A stretch of 64,000 bases of DNA from Rikenellaceae bacterium (lineage in GTDB: Bacteria > Bacteroidota > Bacteroidia > Bacteroidales > Rikenellaceae), in the NCBI GenBank assembly GCA_015060045.1, contig SUZH01000004.1, positions 116,620 to 180,619 of the forward strand. Direction: 5' to 3'. Shown one piece after another: positions 40,268 through 47,855 of the stretch. The translations under genes were made by a program, and so were the position numbers. The notes beneath the pieces were generated by a model that had not been told where the DNA came from, made no database searches, and saw only the letters and a program-made list of their open reading frames with translations. How positions within the stretch are numbered: position 1 is the stretch's first letter; each line of letters opens with the position of its first letter.

Positions 40268-41471
40268 CATTAAAATTGGTCTTTTCGGATTCGGCGTCGT
40301 AGGCCAGGGAGTCTATGAGGTAATCCGCAAGTCGAAGAATGCCCACGCCGAGATTGTCAAAATTTGCGTGCACGACCTCACGAAGCCCCGCCAGGTGGAG
40401 GTCCCTGCCTCGCTTTTGACCGATAAGGCCGAAGATATTTTGAACAACCCCGAAATTAACCTCATCGTCGAGGTGATCAACAACGCCGAGGATGCCTTCT
40501 CGATCGTGAAGACTGCCTTGGAGAAGGGGATTCCTATTGTGTCGGGTAGCAAGGCGATGTTGGCCAAGCACCTGCCCGAGCTGATTGAGTTGCAGAAAAG
40601 GCACAACGTGGCGCTGCTATATGATGCCTCGTCGTGTGGCTCGATTCCCGTGATCCGCAACTTGGAGGAGTACTACGACAACGACCTGTTGCTGGAGGTG
40701 AAGGGTATTTTGAACGGCTCGTCGAACTACATCCTTTCGCGTGTCTTTGACCACAAAGAGCCCTACGAAAGTGCCCTCCGCAAGGCGCAGGAGCTGGGCT
40801 TCGCCGAGACCGATCCGTCGTTCGATATCGAGGGCTACGACTCGCTCTTTAAGCTGGTAATCATTACCGTGCATGCCCTGGGTACCTATGTCGCTCCCGA
40901 GAAGATCTTTACCTACGGCATCTCGACCATCCACGACTCGGATATTCAGTATGCCCGCGAGAAGGGTGTGAAGATTAAATTGGTAGCGCAGGTGGTGAAG
41001 GTGAGCGACGAACACTTCACGATGTTCGTGATGCCCGAATTTGTCAGCCCCAATAAATATATATATAGTGTGGATGACGAGTACAACGGCGTGGTGATTC
41101 GCGGCGAATGCTACGACCGCCAGTTTATGTTCGGCAAGGGTGCAGGTTCGTTGCCGACAGCCTCGTCAATTTTGAGCGATGTGATGGCCCGTCTGCACGA
41201 CTACCGCTACGAGTACAAGAAGCAGAACTACCTCCAGAAGCCGGACTACACGACCGACATCACGCTGAAGATCTATGTGCGCTACTCGCAGACCAACATC
41301 CTGCATGTGCTGAATTTCGATGCTATTCACGAGCAGTATATCTCCTCGGAGAGCAACTATGTGATTGGCGACATCAAACTATCGGAACTTTTGGCCAAGC
41401 GCGATCAGCTCCACGCCAAGGATCTTTTTATTGCGAATATTCCGATCTTCTTCCTAAACCAGGACAACTAA
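40260..41471 (+). CDS. hom: Homoserine dehydrogenase
   Basis: A 403-residue enzyme reducing aspartate semialdehyde to homoserine, so it supplies MetX and threonine synthesis. The NAD(P)-binding GLFGFGVVGQGVYEV is at the N-terminus; the catalytic region has LEVKGILNGSSNYILSRV and AQELGFAETDPSFDIEGYD. A C-terminal extension (about residues 320-403) may be an ACT-like regulatory region. Overlaps the metX 3' end by 8 bases, so translation is probably coupled. No aspartokinase fusion. Confidence 0.92.
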   Translation: MSNIKIGLFGFGVVGQGVYEVIRKSKNAHAEIVKICVHDLTKPRQVEVPASLLTDKAEDILNNPEINLIVEVINNAEDAFSIVKTALEKGIPIVSGSKAMLAKHLPELIELQKRHNVALLYDASSCGSIPVIRNLEEYYDNDLLLEVKGILNGSSNYILSRVFDHKEPYESALRKAQELGFAETDPSFDIEGYDSLFKLVIITVHALGTYVAPEKIFTYGISTIHDSDIQYAREKGVKIKLVAQVVKVSDEHFTMFVMPEFVSPNKYIYSVDDEYNGVVIRGECYDRQFMFGKGAGSLPTASSILSDVMARLHDYRYEYKKQNYLQKPDYTTDITLKIYVRYSQTNILHVLNFDAIHEQYISSESNYVIGDIKLSELLAKRDQLHAKDLFIANIPIFFLNQDN

Positions 41472-41511
41472 TGGAAACGCCTCTTGTCGGTGATTTTGGC
41501 GTTATGCTTGC

Positions 41512-41554
41512 GTGCAAAATCCTCACATACGTTAAGTATGCTGCGGTTTTGCAC
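41512..41554. repeat. REP-like imperfect hairpin in the hom downstream gap
   Basis: Arms GTGCAAAA and TTTTGCAC (41512-41519, 41547-41554), with an inner CATAC/GTATG pair (41526-41530, 41536-41540). Together with the next hairpin it fills the 231-base gap 41472-41702, which holds no convincing gene. Its palindromic style suggests a dispersed intergenic repeat; only a genome search can confirm this. Confidence 0.5.
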
Positions 41555-41637
41555 ACTTCACAAGCCTAAAAATCCCTCGACAATAGTCGTTCCCGAGTGA
41601 GCGGAGGGAATCGGCGAAGCATCATCCTGAACAAAGT

Positions 41638-41679
41638 GAAGGATCTCTATTCAGTCAAAAGACTAATTAGAGATCCTTC
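41638..41679. repeat. Inverted repeat, possible terminator or REP-like element
   Basis: Perfect 12-bp arms (41638-41649 with 41668-41679) around an inner AGTC/GACT pair. It could end the metX-hom transcript, though no long T run follows. Confidence 0.5.
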
Positions 41680-41702
41680 GTTGTATTGCTCTTAGCGCTT
41701 GT

Positions 41703-41951
41703 TTATTGCACTTTCCGCAGTGCTTTGGCCAGCTGGTCGGGGCAAGAGGTACCGCGACCACGGCAGTCAATACCTTCGAGACGGGCAATGGCCTCCTCGA
41801 TCTTCATCCCTTGCACGAGTGCCGCTACGCCCTGCGTGTTGCCGTGGCAACCGCCAACGAACGACACCTGGCAAATCGTATCCTCCTCAACGGTCAGGAT
41901 GATCGCCTGTGAGCAGGTGCCTTGGGTGGGGTAGGTGATGGTCTTCTTCAT
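41703..41951 (-). CDS. TSCPD domain protein (TIGR03905-like)
   Basis: An 82-residue protein. It has the start KKTITYPTQGTCSQAI, then GGCHGNTQGVAALVQGM and RGRGTSCPDQLAKAL, the Cys-rich signature that names the TSCPD domain. Four Cys suggest metal or redox chemistry; the domain also occurs at the C-terminus of ribonucleotide reductases. The role of the stand-alone form is unknown. It is downstream of yajC, separated by a terminator hairpin. Confidence 0.88.
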   Translation of the reverse strand: MKKTITYPTQGTCSQAIILTVEEDTICQVSFVGGCHGNTQGVAALVQGMKIEEAIARLEGIDCRGRGTSCPDQLAKALRKVQ

Positions 41952-41970
41952 AGTGATCTTGGATTAAAAA

Positions 41971-41997
41971 AGGTGGCCCGTCAAAGTAGAGCCACCT
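41971..41997 (-). terminator. Terminator of yajC
   Basis: Perfect 7-bp stem (41971-41977 with 41991-41997), 13-base loop, followed on the reverse strand by six T; 22 bases after the yajC stop. Confidence 0.75.
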
Positions 41998-42019
41998 CTC
42001 TTATTTTCGGCTAAACCGA

Positions 42020-42340
42020 TTACTGCTGCTGCAGACCCGTGGGATCGGCTACAACCATGTTCTTGTCGATGCGCAGCGTCACGTTGCTGTCCACCTCGAG
42101 CAGCAGGGTGGTCTCCTTGACCTCCTTGACCGTAGCGTAGATACCGCCGGCGGTGATCACCTTGTCGCCCTTCTTGAGGTTGTTGCGGAACTCCTGCATC
42201 TGCTTGCGGCGCTTGGCCTCGGGACGCCACATGAAGAGCCACATCACGAGGAACATCAGACCGAGCATGATCAGGAAACTGTACTGCTGCATGAAGCCGG
42301 GTTGCGGCTCAACGGGTGCAGCCTGAAGGAAATTAATCAT
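42020..42340 (-). CDS. yajC: Preprotein translocase subunit YajC
   Basis: About 106 residues from the ATG at 42340 (MINFLQAAPVEPQPG). An in-frame ATG at 42367 exists, but the predicted transcription start falls there. One membrane segment (YSFLIMLGLMFLVMWLFMWRP) is followed by RRKQMQEFRNNLKKGDKVITAGGIYATV, the YajC hallmark. YajC associates with SecDF in the inner membrane. Downstream of a DUF1573 gene. Confidence 0.92.
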   Translation of the reverse strand: MINFLQAAPVEPQPGFMQQYSFLIMLGLMFLVMWLFMWRPEAKRRKQMQEFRNNLKKGDKVITAGGIYATVKEVKETTLLLEVDSNVTLRIDKNMVVADPTGLQQQ

Positions 42341-42372
42341 TGCTTTCTTGTTTATTAGGTTTGTCAATTATG

Positions 42373-42402
42373 CAAATATACACTTTTTTCTTGGTTTCGC
42401 AA
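42373..42402 (-). promoter_or_regulatory. Promoter of yajC
   Basis: Reverse strand TTG (42402-42400), 19 bases, TATATTTG (42380-42373): full consensus, just after the DUF1573 stop. Confidence 0.75.
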
Positions 42403-42407
42403 AACCG

Positions 42408-42824
42408 CTATTCGATATCGGCCTCGACATAGAGTCGGAGCGGCTCTGGGCTTGCGTTGAGGTAGAGTCGGAGGAGCTTGAGTTGCCATCCCCACTCGCC
42501 ACGCGCATCGAAACGGAGCATCATCTGCCGCTTTTCGCCCGGCATAAGGGGTTGATTCTCAAACTCGAGTGTCGTGCATCCGCAAGTGCGCTCCACCTGC
42601 CGAATCACAATCGGAGTGGCGCTTTCGTTGACGAGTTGCAGCGGTTTTTCGGCAATCTCGCCCTCGCGCATCCGCCCGAAACGAATCGTGTCCGAACCGC
42701 CCAGGCGAGCAATCGAGTCCGTAAGGATGATCTTTTGGCCGTAGGGTGCTGCCTCTTTGGGTTGCGGCTTGCTGCCACACGCCACAAAGAGCAACAAAAT
42801 GACCAGCCCGACCAGCGATCTCAT
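42408..42824 (-). CDS. DUF1573 lipoprotein
   Basis: A 138-residue lipoprotein (lipobox LLFVA|C, about residue 16). The DUF1573 Ig-like domain is seen in RFGRMREGEIAEKPLQLVNE and VERTCGCTTLEF, with the typical TCGCT. Function unknown; common in Bacteroidetes as small envelope lipoproteins. Downstream of argS, separated by a 95-base gap with a direct repeat. Confidence 0.85.
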   Translation of the reverse strand: MRSLVGLVILLLFVACGSKPQPKEAAPYGQKIILTDSIARLGGSDTIRFGRMREGEIAEKPLQLVNESATPIVIRQVERTCGCTTLEFENQPLMPGEKRQMMLRFDARGEWGWQLKLLRLYLNASPEPLRLYVEADIE

Positions 42825-42842
42825 GGCTTCTTGCTTTTTGTC

Positions 42843-42910
42843 CTTGCAAACTCACCTCAAAAGGGGCTTCTCTCTTTTCTACTTGCAAACTCACCTCAAA
42901 TGGGGCTTCT
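42843..42910. repeat. 29-bp direct repeat pair between argS and DUF1573
   Basis: Two copies (42843-42871 and 42882-42910) starting CTTGCAAACTCACCTCAAA, one mismatch, 39-base period. The second copy runs into a 7-bp hairpin (42902-42918) touching the argS stop that could act as its transcript end. Confidence 0.75.
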
Positions 42911-42919
42911 TAAGCCCCC

Positions 42920-44701
42920 CTACATACGCTCGGGAACGTCGATACCCAGGAGCTTCATACCCTTGCGGATCACCTGCGATACGATCAAGGCCAACTGCAG
43001 ACGGAACTTGCGCACCTCGGCGTTCTCCTCGCGGAGAATCGAGTGGTCGTGGTAGTAGCCGTTGAAGGTCTTGGCCAGCTCGTAGATGTAGGCGCCGATG
43101 ATCGAGGGGGCAAAGTTCTCGCCGGCAGCAGCTACCGTAGCGGGGTAGTCCGAGAGCATCTTCACGAGCTCGATCTCCTCCGGAATCAGCGCAGCCTCGG
43201 CCTTCGTGTCGTAGGCGATACCCTGCTCGGCCGCCTTACGCAGCACGGAGCAGATGCGGGCGTGGGTGTACTGGATGAAGGGACCCGTGTTGCCGTTGAA
43301 GTCGATCGACTCGCGCGGATCGAATAACATCGTCTTCTTGGGGTCTACCTTGAGGATGAAGTACTTCAGAGCACCCAGGCCGACCATCGTCGATACAGCC
43401 TCGGCCTCCTCCTCCGTGCAACCGTCCAATTTACCCAGCTCGGCCGACATCTCGCGGGCCGTCTTGACCATATCCTCGATCAGATCGTCGGCATCGACTA
43501 CCGTACCCTCGCGCGACTTCATCTTGCCCTCGGGCAACTCCACCATACCATACGAGAGGTGGGTGATGTGGTCGCTCCACTCGGCATAACCGAGCTTCTT
43601 CAGGACGAGCTTCAGCACCTGGAAGTGGTAGTTCTGCTCGTTACCCACGACATAGATCATATCGTCGAGCTTGTTGTCCTCGAAACGACGGAAAGCCGTG
43701 CCGAGGTCCTGCGTCATGTAAACCGACGTGCCGTCGCCACGCAGCAGGAGCTTCTCGTCCAGTCCGTCACCCGTCAGGTCGATCCATACCGAGTTGTCCT
43801 CGCGGCGGTAGAATACCTCCTTTGCAAGACCCTCCTCGACGAGCGATTTGCCCAAAAGGTAGGTCTGCGACTCGTAGTAAACCTTGTCGAAATCGACACC
43901 CAGGGCCTTGTACGTCACATCGAAGCCGTCATACACCCAGCCGTTCATCGTGGTCCACAGAGCGCGAACCTCCTCGTCGCCCGTCTCCCACTTGCGCAGC
44001 ATCTCCTGTGCACCGCGCATGATCGGGGCCTGCTTCTTGGCCTCCTCCTCGCTCATGCCCTCGGCCATGAGCTCCTTGATCTCGGCCTTGTAGTGCTTGT
44101 CGAACTCCACGTAGTATTTACCCACGAGGTGGTCGCCCTTCATGCCCGACGAGGCTGGCGTTTCGCCCGCGCCGTAGAGTTGCCAGGCAAGCATCGACTT
44201 GCAGATGTGGATACCGCGGTCGTTGACCAGGTTGGCCTTGATGACCGAGTGGCCGTTAGCCTTCAGAATCTCGGCTACCGAGTAACCCAGGAGGTTGTTG
44301 CGGATGTGACCCAGGTGCAGGGGCTTGTTGGTGTTGGGCGACGAGTACTCGATCATGATCGTGCGGCCCGTAGCGGGGGCATAACCGAACTCCTTGTCGG
44401 CAATGATCTCCGTAAAGCGGTCGGCCCAGAACGAGGGGTCGAGCTCCAGGTTAAGGAAGCCCTTGATCACGTTGAAATCCTTGATCTCGGCCTGGTTCTC
44501 CTTGAGCCATGCGCCAATCTCGTTGGCGGTCATCTCGGGGCTCCTGCGGCTCTTTTTGAGGAGCGGGAAGGTGACCAGCGTATAGTCGCCGGCAAACTCT
44601 TTGCGGGTCTTCTGAATCTGCAGCTGCTCACCCGTGAGCGGGCCGTAGAGTGCCTCGACTGCACCTTGCACAGTGTCGGCTATAAATTTTTCGATGTTCA
44701 T
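42920..44701 (-). CDS. argS: Arginyl-tRNA synthetase
   Basis: A 593-residue class I synthetase charging tRNA-Arg. An N-terminal additional domain is followed by the HIGH-type motif PLHLGHIRNNLLGYSV. Further features are YGMVELPEGKMKSREGTVVDA (ArgRS lacks a strict KMSKS) and the C-terminal anticodon-binding domain ending GIDVPERM. Length matches the family. Own promoter at 44719-44726. Confidence 0.95.
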   Translation of the reverse strand: MNIEKFIADTVQGAVEALYGPLTGEQLQIQKTRKEFAGDYTLVTFPLLKKSRRSPEMTANEIGAWLKENQAEIKDFNVIKGFLNLELDPSFWADRFTEIIADKEFGYAPATGRTIMIEYSSPNTNKPLHLGHIRNNLLGYSVAEILKANGHSVIKANLVNDRGIHICKSMLAWQLYGAGETPASSGMKGDHLVGKYYVEFDKHYKAEIKELMAEGMSEEEAKKQAPIMRGAQEMLRKWETGDEEVRALWTTMNGWVYDGFDVTYKALGVDFDKVYYESQTYLLGKSLVEEGLAKEVFYRREDNSVWIDLTGDGLDEKLLLRGDGTSVYMTQDLGTAFRRFEDNKLDDMIYVVGNEQNYHFQVLKLVLKKLGYAEWSDHITHLSYGMVELPEGKMKSREGTVVDADDLIEDMVKTAREMSAELGKLDGCTEEEAEAVSTMVGLGALKYFILKVDPKKTMLFDPRESIDFNGNTGPFIQYTHARICSVLRKAAEQGIAYDTKAEAALIPEEIELVKMLSDYPATVAAAGENFAPSIIGAYIYELAKTFNGYYHDHSILREENAEVRKFRLQLALIVSQVIRKGMKLLGIDVPERM

Positions 44702-44718
44702 AAGTCAAAATTTGGGTA

Positions 44719-44726
44719 CAAATTTA
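44719..44726 (-). promoter_or_regulatory. -7 element of argS
   Basis: Reverse strand TAAATTTG, perfect consensus, 17 bases before the ATG. Confidence 0.6.
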
Positions 44727-44749
44727 GCGTTTTATTGCCAATAATCCAC

Positions 44750-44757
44750 TATTTTTG
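44750..44757 (+). promoter_or_regulatory. -7 element of the dus-guaD unit
   Basis: TATTTTTG, perfect consensus, 21 bases before the Dus ATG; divergent from argS. Confidence 0.6.
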
Positions 44758-44778
44758 CGCAAGAAAACCGCTAAAGTA

Positions 44779-45801
44779 ATGAAAATTGCCGATCTTGATT
44801 TGGGCGAAAAGCCCCTCTTGCTTGCTCCGATGGAGGATGTGACCGACCCTTCGTTTCGCTATATGTGCAAACGATTCGGGGCGGATATGGTCTATACGGA
44901 GTTTATCTCCTCCGACGGATTGATGCACGAGGCGGCCAAATCGTTGCGTAAACTCAACATCGACGACGGCGAGCGCCCCGTGGGTATTCAGATCTACGGC
45001 AACCGCATCGAACCGATGGTCGAGGCGGCCAAGATGGCCGAGGCGGCAGGCCCGGAGGTGATCGACATCAACTTCGGCTGTCCGGTGAAGAAGATCGCGG
45101 GCCGTGGGGCTGGGTCGGGTATGATGCGCGATGTGCCCTTGATGGTCGAGATGACCCGCCAGATTGTCGAGGCGGTGAAAAAGCCCGTGACGGTGAAGAC
45201 GCGCCTGGGTTGGGACGAGGAGTCGAAGAATATCGAGGAGATCGCCCTGCGCCTGCAGGATGTGGGTATCGCGGCACTGACGATTCATGGTCGCACACGC
45301 GCCCAGATGTATCGCGGCGAGGCGGATTGGACGCTGATCGGCAAGGTGAAGAATAACCCGCTGATCAAAATCCCGATCATCGGTAACGGTGATGTCGATT
45401 CGGGCGAGAAGGCAGCCGAGATGTTCGACCGATATGGCGTGGATGGCGTGATGATCGGTCGTGCTACCTATGGCCGACCCTGGATCTTCGAGGAGTGCAA
45501 ACACTTCCTTCGTACGGGCGAGAGAATGCCCCAACCCTCGGTGGTGGAGCGTGTGAAGATTGCCAAGGAGCATTTGGCAAAATCCTTGGAGGTCAAGGGC
45601 GATTATGTCGGCATCCTGGAGATGCGCCGCCACCTGACGAACTATTTCAAGGGGCTGCCCGACTTTAAGCCTACGCGCATGAAACTCGTCACCTCGCTCG
45701 ATGTCGAGGAACTGTACACTACGCTGGACTATGTGGCCGAGCGATGGGGCGATTGGGATATGAGCCAAACCGTTCCCGCCCCGCTGTCACACGATATATA
45801 A
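44779..45801 (+). CDS. dusB: tRNA-dihydrouridine synthase (DusB-like)
   Basis: About 340 residues from the ATG at 44779 (MKIADLDLGEKPLLLAPMED). FMN-dependent TIM-barrel: LLAPMEDVTDPSFR, then DINFGCPVKKIAGRGAGSG with the catalytic Cys, then LTIHGRTRAQMYRGEADW and GNGDVDSGEKA, and GVMIGRATYGRPWIF. It reduces uridines in the tRNA D-loop. It lies 11 bases before a guanine deaminase gene. Confidence 0.92.
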   Translation: MKIADLDLGEKPLLLAPMEDVTDPSFRYMCKRFGADMVYTEFISSDGLMHEAAKSLRKLNIDDGERPVGIQIYGNRIEPMVEAAKMAEAAGPEVIDINFGCPVKKIAGRGAGSGMMRDVPLMVEMTRQIVEAVKKPVTVKTRLGWDEESKNIEEIALRLQDVGIAALTIHGRTRAQMYRGEADWTLIGKVKNNPLIKIPIIGNGDVDSGEKAAEMFDRYGVDGVMIGRATYGRPWIFEECKHFLRTGERMPQPSVVERVKIAKEHLAKSLEVKGDYVGILEMRRHLTNYFKGLPDFKPTRMKLVTSLDVEELYTTLDYVAERWGDWDMSQTVPAPLSHDI

Positions 45802-45812
45802 ACCATACCGCT

Positions 45813-46331
45813 ATGAAAATCACGAAGAAAGAGGATTTCCTGCCCGAACGTCACGACTACACGGAGGAGGATGCCCGATTCATGGAGTTGGCCATTAAGC
45901 TCTCGGAGGAGAACGTCGATCTGGGTGGCGGCCCCTTTGGTGCCGTTATTGTACGCGATGGCGAGTTGATTGCCACGGGTACGAACCGTGTTGTGCCGAA
46001 TAACGACCCCACGGCTCATGCCGAGGTGACGGCCATCCGCAACGCCTGCCAAAAACTCGGCACCTTTCAGCTCGACGGCTGTACGGTTTACTCCTCGTGT
46101 GAACCCTGCCCCATGTGCCTCTCGGCGCTCTATTGGGCGGGTGTGAAACGCATCTGCTACGGCAATACGAAAGCAGATGCCAAGGGGATCGACTTTGATG
46201 ATTCGTTCATCTACAACCAGCTCGAACTCGATTACTCGGAGCGTCAAATTCTCTGCGAACACTTCATGCGTGACCGCGCTCTGAAGGCCTTCCAAAAGTG
46301 GGCGGCGAAGACCGACAAGGTCGAATATTAG
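45813..46331 (+). CDS. guaD: Guanine deaminase (cytidine-deaminase fold, GuaD-like)
   Basis: About 172 residues from the ATG at 45813 (MKITKKEDFLPERHDY). Zinc site: HAEVTAIRNA (His and catalytic Glu) and SSCEPCPMCLSALYW (two Cys). The C-terminal KGIDFDDSFIYNQLELDY matches Bacillus-type GuaD rather than tRNA adenosine deaminase. It converts guanine to xanthine. Cotranscribed with dus. Confidence 0.88.
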   Translation: MKITKKEDFLPERHDYTEEDARFMELAIKLSEENVDLGGGPFGAVIVRDGELIATGTNRVVPNNDPTAHAEVTAIRNACQKLGTFQLDGCTVYSSCEPCPMCLSALYWAGVKRICYGNTKADAKGIDFDDSFIYNQLELDYSERQILCEHFMRDRALKAFQKWAAKTDKVEY

Positions 46332-46547
46332 TGGTTTTTCCATTTTATGCGGAGCCTTTCGCACTTCCCTCGAAAGCCCCGAAATCTTCTCGCCTAAAAT
46401 GAAAAAAGCAGACTAAGAGTCGGCCTTTTGTTTCGCTTTTGGGAATTGAAGTCCCCCTTTTCAAAGGATAAAACATTGGCAAGAATATAAGTTGTGCTTA
46501 GTGTGATGTTGTAGAGTTGGTGGGAGATTCGCGCAAAAGAAATCATT
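46332..46547. other. Intergenic gap between guaD and the histidine kinase gene
   Basis: 216 bases, convergent ends. A weak imperfect hairpin at 46402-46430 followed by TTTTG may terminate guaD. Part of the sequence (about 46454-46464, CCCCTTTTCAAAGG) resembles the CCCTTT/AAAGGG hairpin at 52007-52020. No gene seen. Confidence 0.5.
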
Positions 46548-47855
46548 TTATTCCACCACAATTGCAAAGGTTACCCGACTCTCCTCATTGTGTTTGAGGC
46601 GCAAGGAGCCGCCGTGGAGGCGGAGGATTTGGCGAGAGACGGCGAGGCCGATGCCTGAGCCGTCGGTTTTGGTTGTAAAGAATGGCGTGAAGATATTTTC
46701 GGCAACCTCGGCTGGGATTGCCGAGCCGTTGTTTGTAATCTCAATTTGGATGCGCTCCTCGGCGTCAATGGTTGAGCGGATGGTTATCTTGCGGTCGCAA
46801 TCCTGCGCCAAGAGTGCTTCGGTGGCGTTTTTCAGCAGATTGACCATCACCTGCGACATCAGCGCACGGTCGGCATAGAGCATAGTATCTGCGGGCTCGA
46901 TGCTCGTTTCAACCTCAATACCCTCGTGCGGAATGAGCGACAGCGACTCCGCCACCAACTCCGAGAGGTAGAACGGTGCTTTCTGCGGTGCGGGGATGCG
47001 CGTTACGGCACGGAACGAATCGACAAAGCGGAGCAGACGATCCGAGGTCGCGTGTATCGTTTCGAGTCCTTGTCGCATCGTCTCGGCATCGCCCGACGAC
47101 GAGAGGAGCGTATGGCTTATAGAGGTTATAGGCGCAAGCGAGTTCATAATCTCGTGCGTAAGGATGCGCGTCAGTTTCTCCCACGACTCCACCTCCTTGC
47201 GGTCCAGCTCCTCATGGATATTGCCGATAGAGATTACCTTCAAACGCTTGCCCCCGAACTCCATGGCCGAGCAGCTCAGCACCAAATTTTGGTCGCCAAT
47301 CTCGGTCGTGAAACGTGCGGTAAGCTGTGCGCCCGGCTCGATGCGGTGCATCGCCTCGCAAAGCTCCTCGCTTAGGATGCGCAGTTGGTCGATATGGTTC
47401 AGTCGTGCCATCCCCACGATGCGGAGCGCCTTCGTGTTGGTCTGCGCCACCGTGCCGTTCTCCATCACGGTAACAATACCGATATTGGCGCACTCCATAA
47501 TCAGCTCAAAGTATTTCTCTCGCTCGCGAATCTGCATCTTGGCGTTATCCATCACCTCCTTGATGCGGTTGAGCGATTGATTGACCAGTGCATGGCGTGT
47601 GATATTGGGATTCTCGGTAAAGCGGAATGAGTAGTCATCGTTCTGCACGGCGTTGAAGACAAACATCAGTCGCTCGACCAGTTCGTTGTAGATACGGAAG
47701 AGTCGGAAGAGGCAGAAGATAATAATCGGAATGGTCGCTATGAGGTGTGCGTGGCGGTTGGTAGCCCAGACATAGCCCGACAAGGCAGCCATCAGGATAA
47801 TGACTGCTGCATAAGCACCGATTTTGCCGTAAGGTATGTTCTGCTGTCGTTTCAC
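46548..47855 (-). CDS. Sensor histidine kinase (NtrB-like) of the exporter locus
   Basis: A 435-residue membrane kinase. Two N-terminal membrane segments (YAAVIILMAALSGYVWATN, IATIPIIIFCLFRLF) are almost without a periplasmic loop. A PAS-like region (about 115-220) follows, then HisKA with the phospho-acceptor His in LTRILTHEIMNSLAPITS and an ATPase domain with the N-box QVMVNLLKNATEAL and G-box DGSGIGLAVSRQILRLHGG. Its ATG overlaps the response-regulator stop (ATGA), so the pair is translationally coupled. The short loop suggests it senses a membrane or cytoplasmic signal. Confidence 0.93.
   Translation of the reverse strand: MKRQQNIPYGKIGAYAAVIILMAALSGYVWATNRHAHLIATIPIIIFCLFRLFRIYNELVERLMFVFNAVQNDDYSFRFTENPNITRHALVNQSLNRIKEVMDNAKMQIREREKYFELIMECANIGIVTVMENGTVAQTNTKALRIVGMARLNHIDQLRILSEELCEAMHRIEPGAQLTARFTTEIGDQNLVLSCSAMEFGGKRLKVISIGNIHEELDRKEVESWEKLTRILTHEIMNSLAPITSISHTLLSSSGDAETMRQGLETIHATSDRLLRFVDSFRAVTRIPAPQKAPFYLSELVAESLSLIPHEGIEVETSIEPADTMLYADRALMSQVMVNLLKNATEALLAQDCDRKITIRSTIDAEERIQIEITNNGSAIPAEVAENIFTPFFTTKTDGSGIGLAVSRQILRLHGGSLRLKHNEESRVTFAIVVE

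Noticed and set aside
41108..41569. Open frame overlapping the 3' end of the homoserine dehydrogenase gene
   Set aside because: Out of frame with a clear enzyme, ends in a hairpin-rich non-coding region and has no family features.
42843..42910. CRISPR array
   Set aside because: Only two 29-bp copies with a 10-base spacer and no cas genes in the window.
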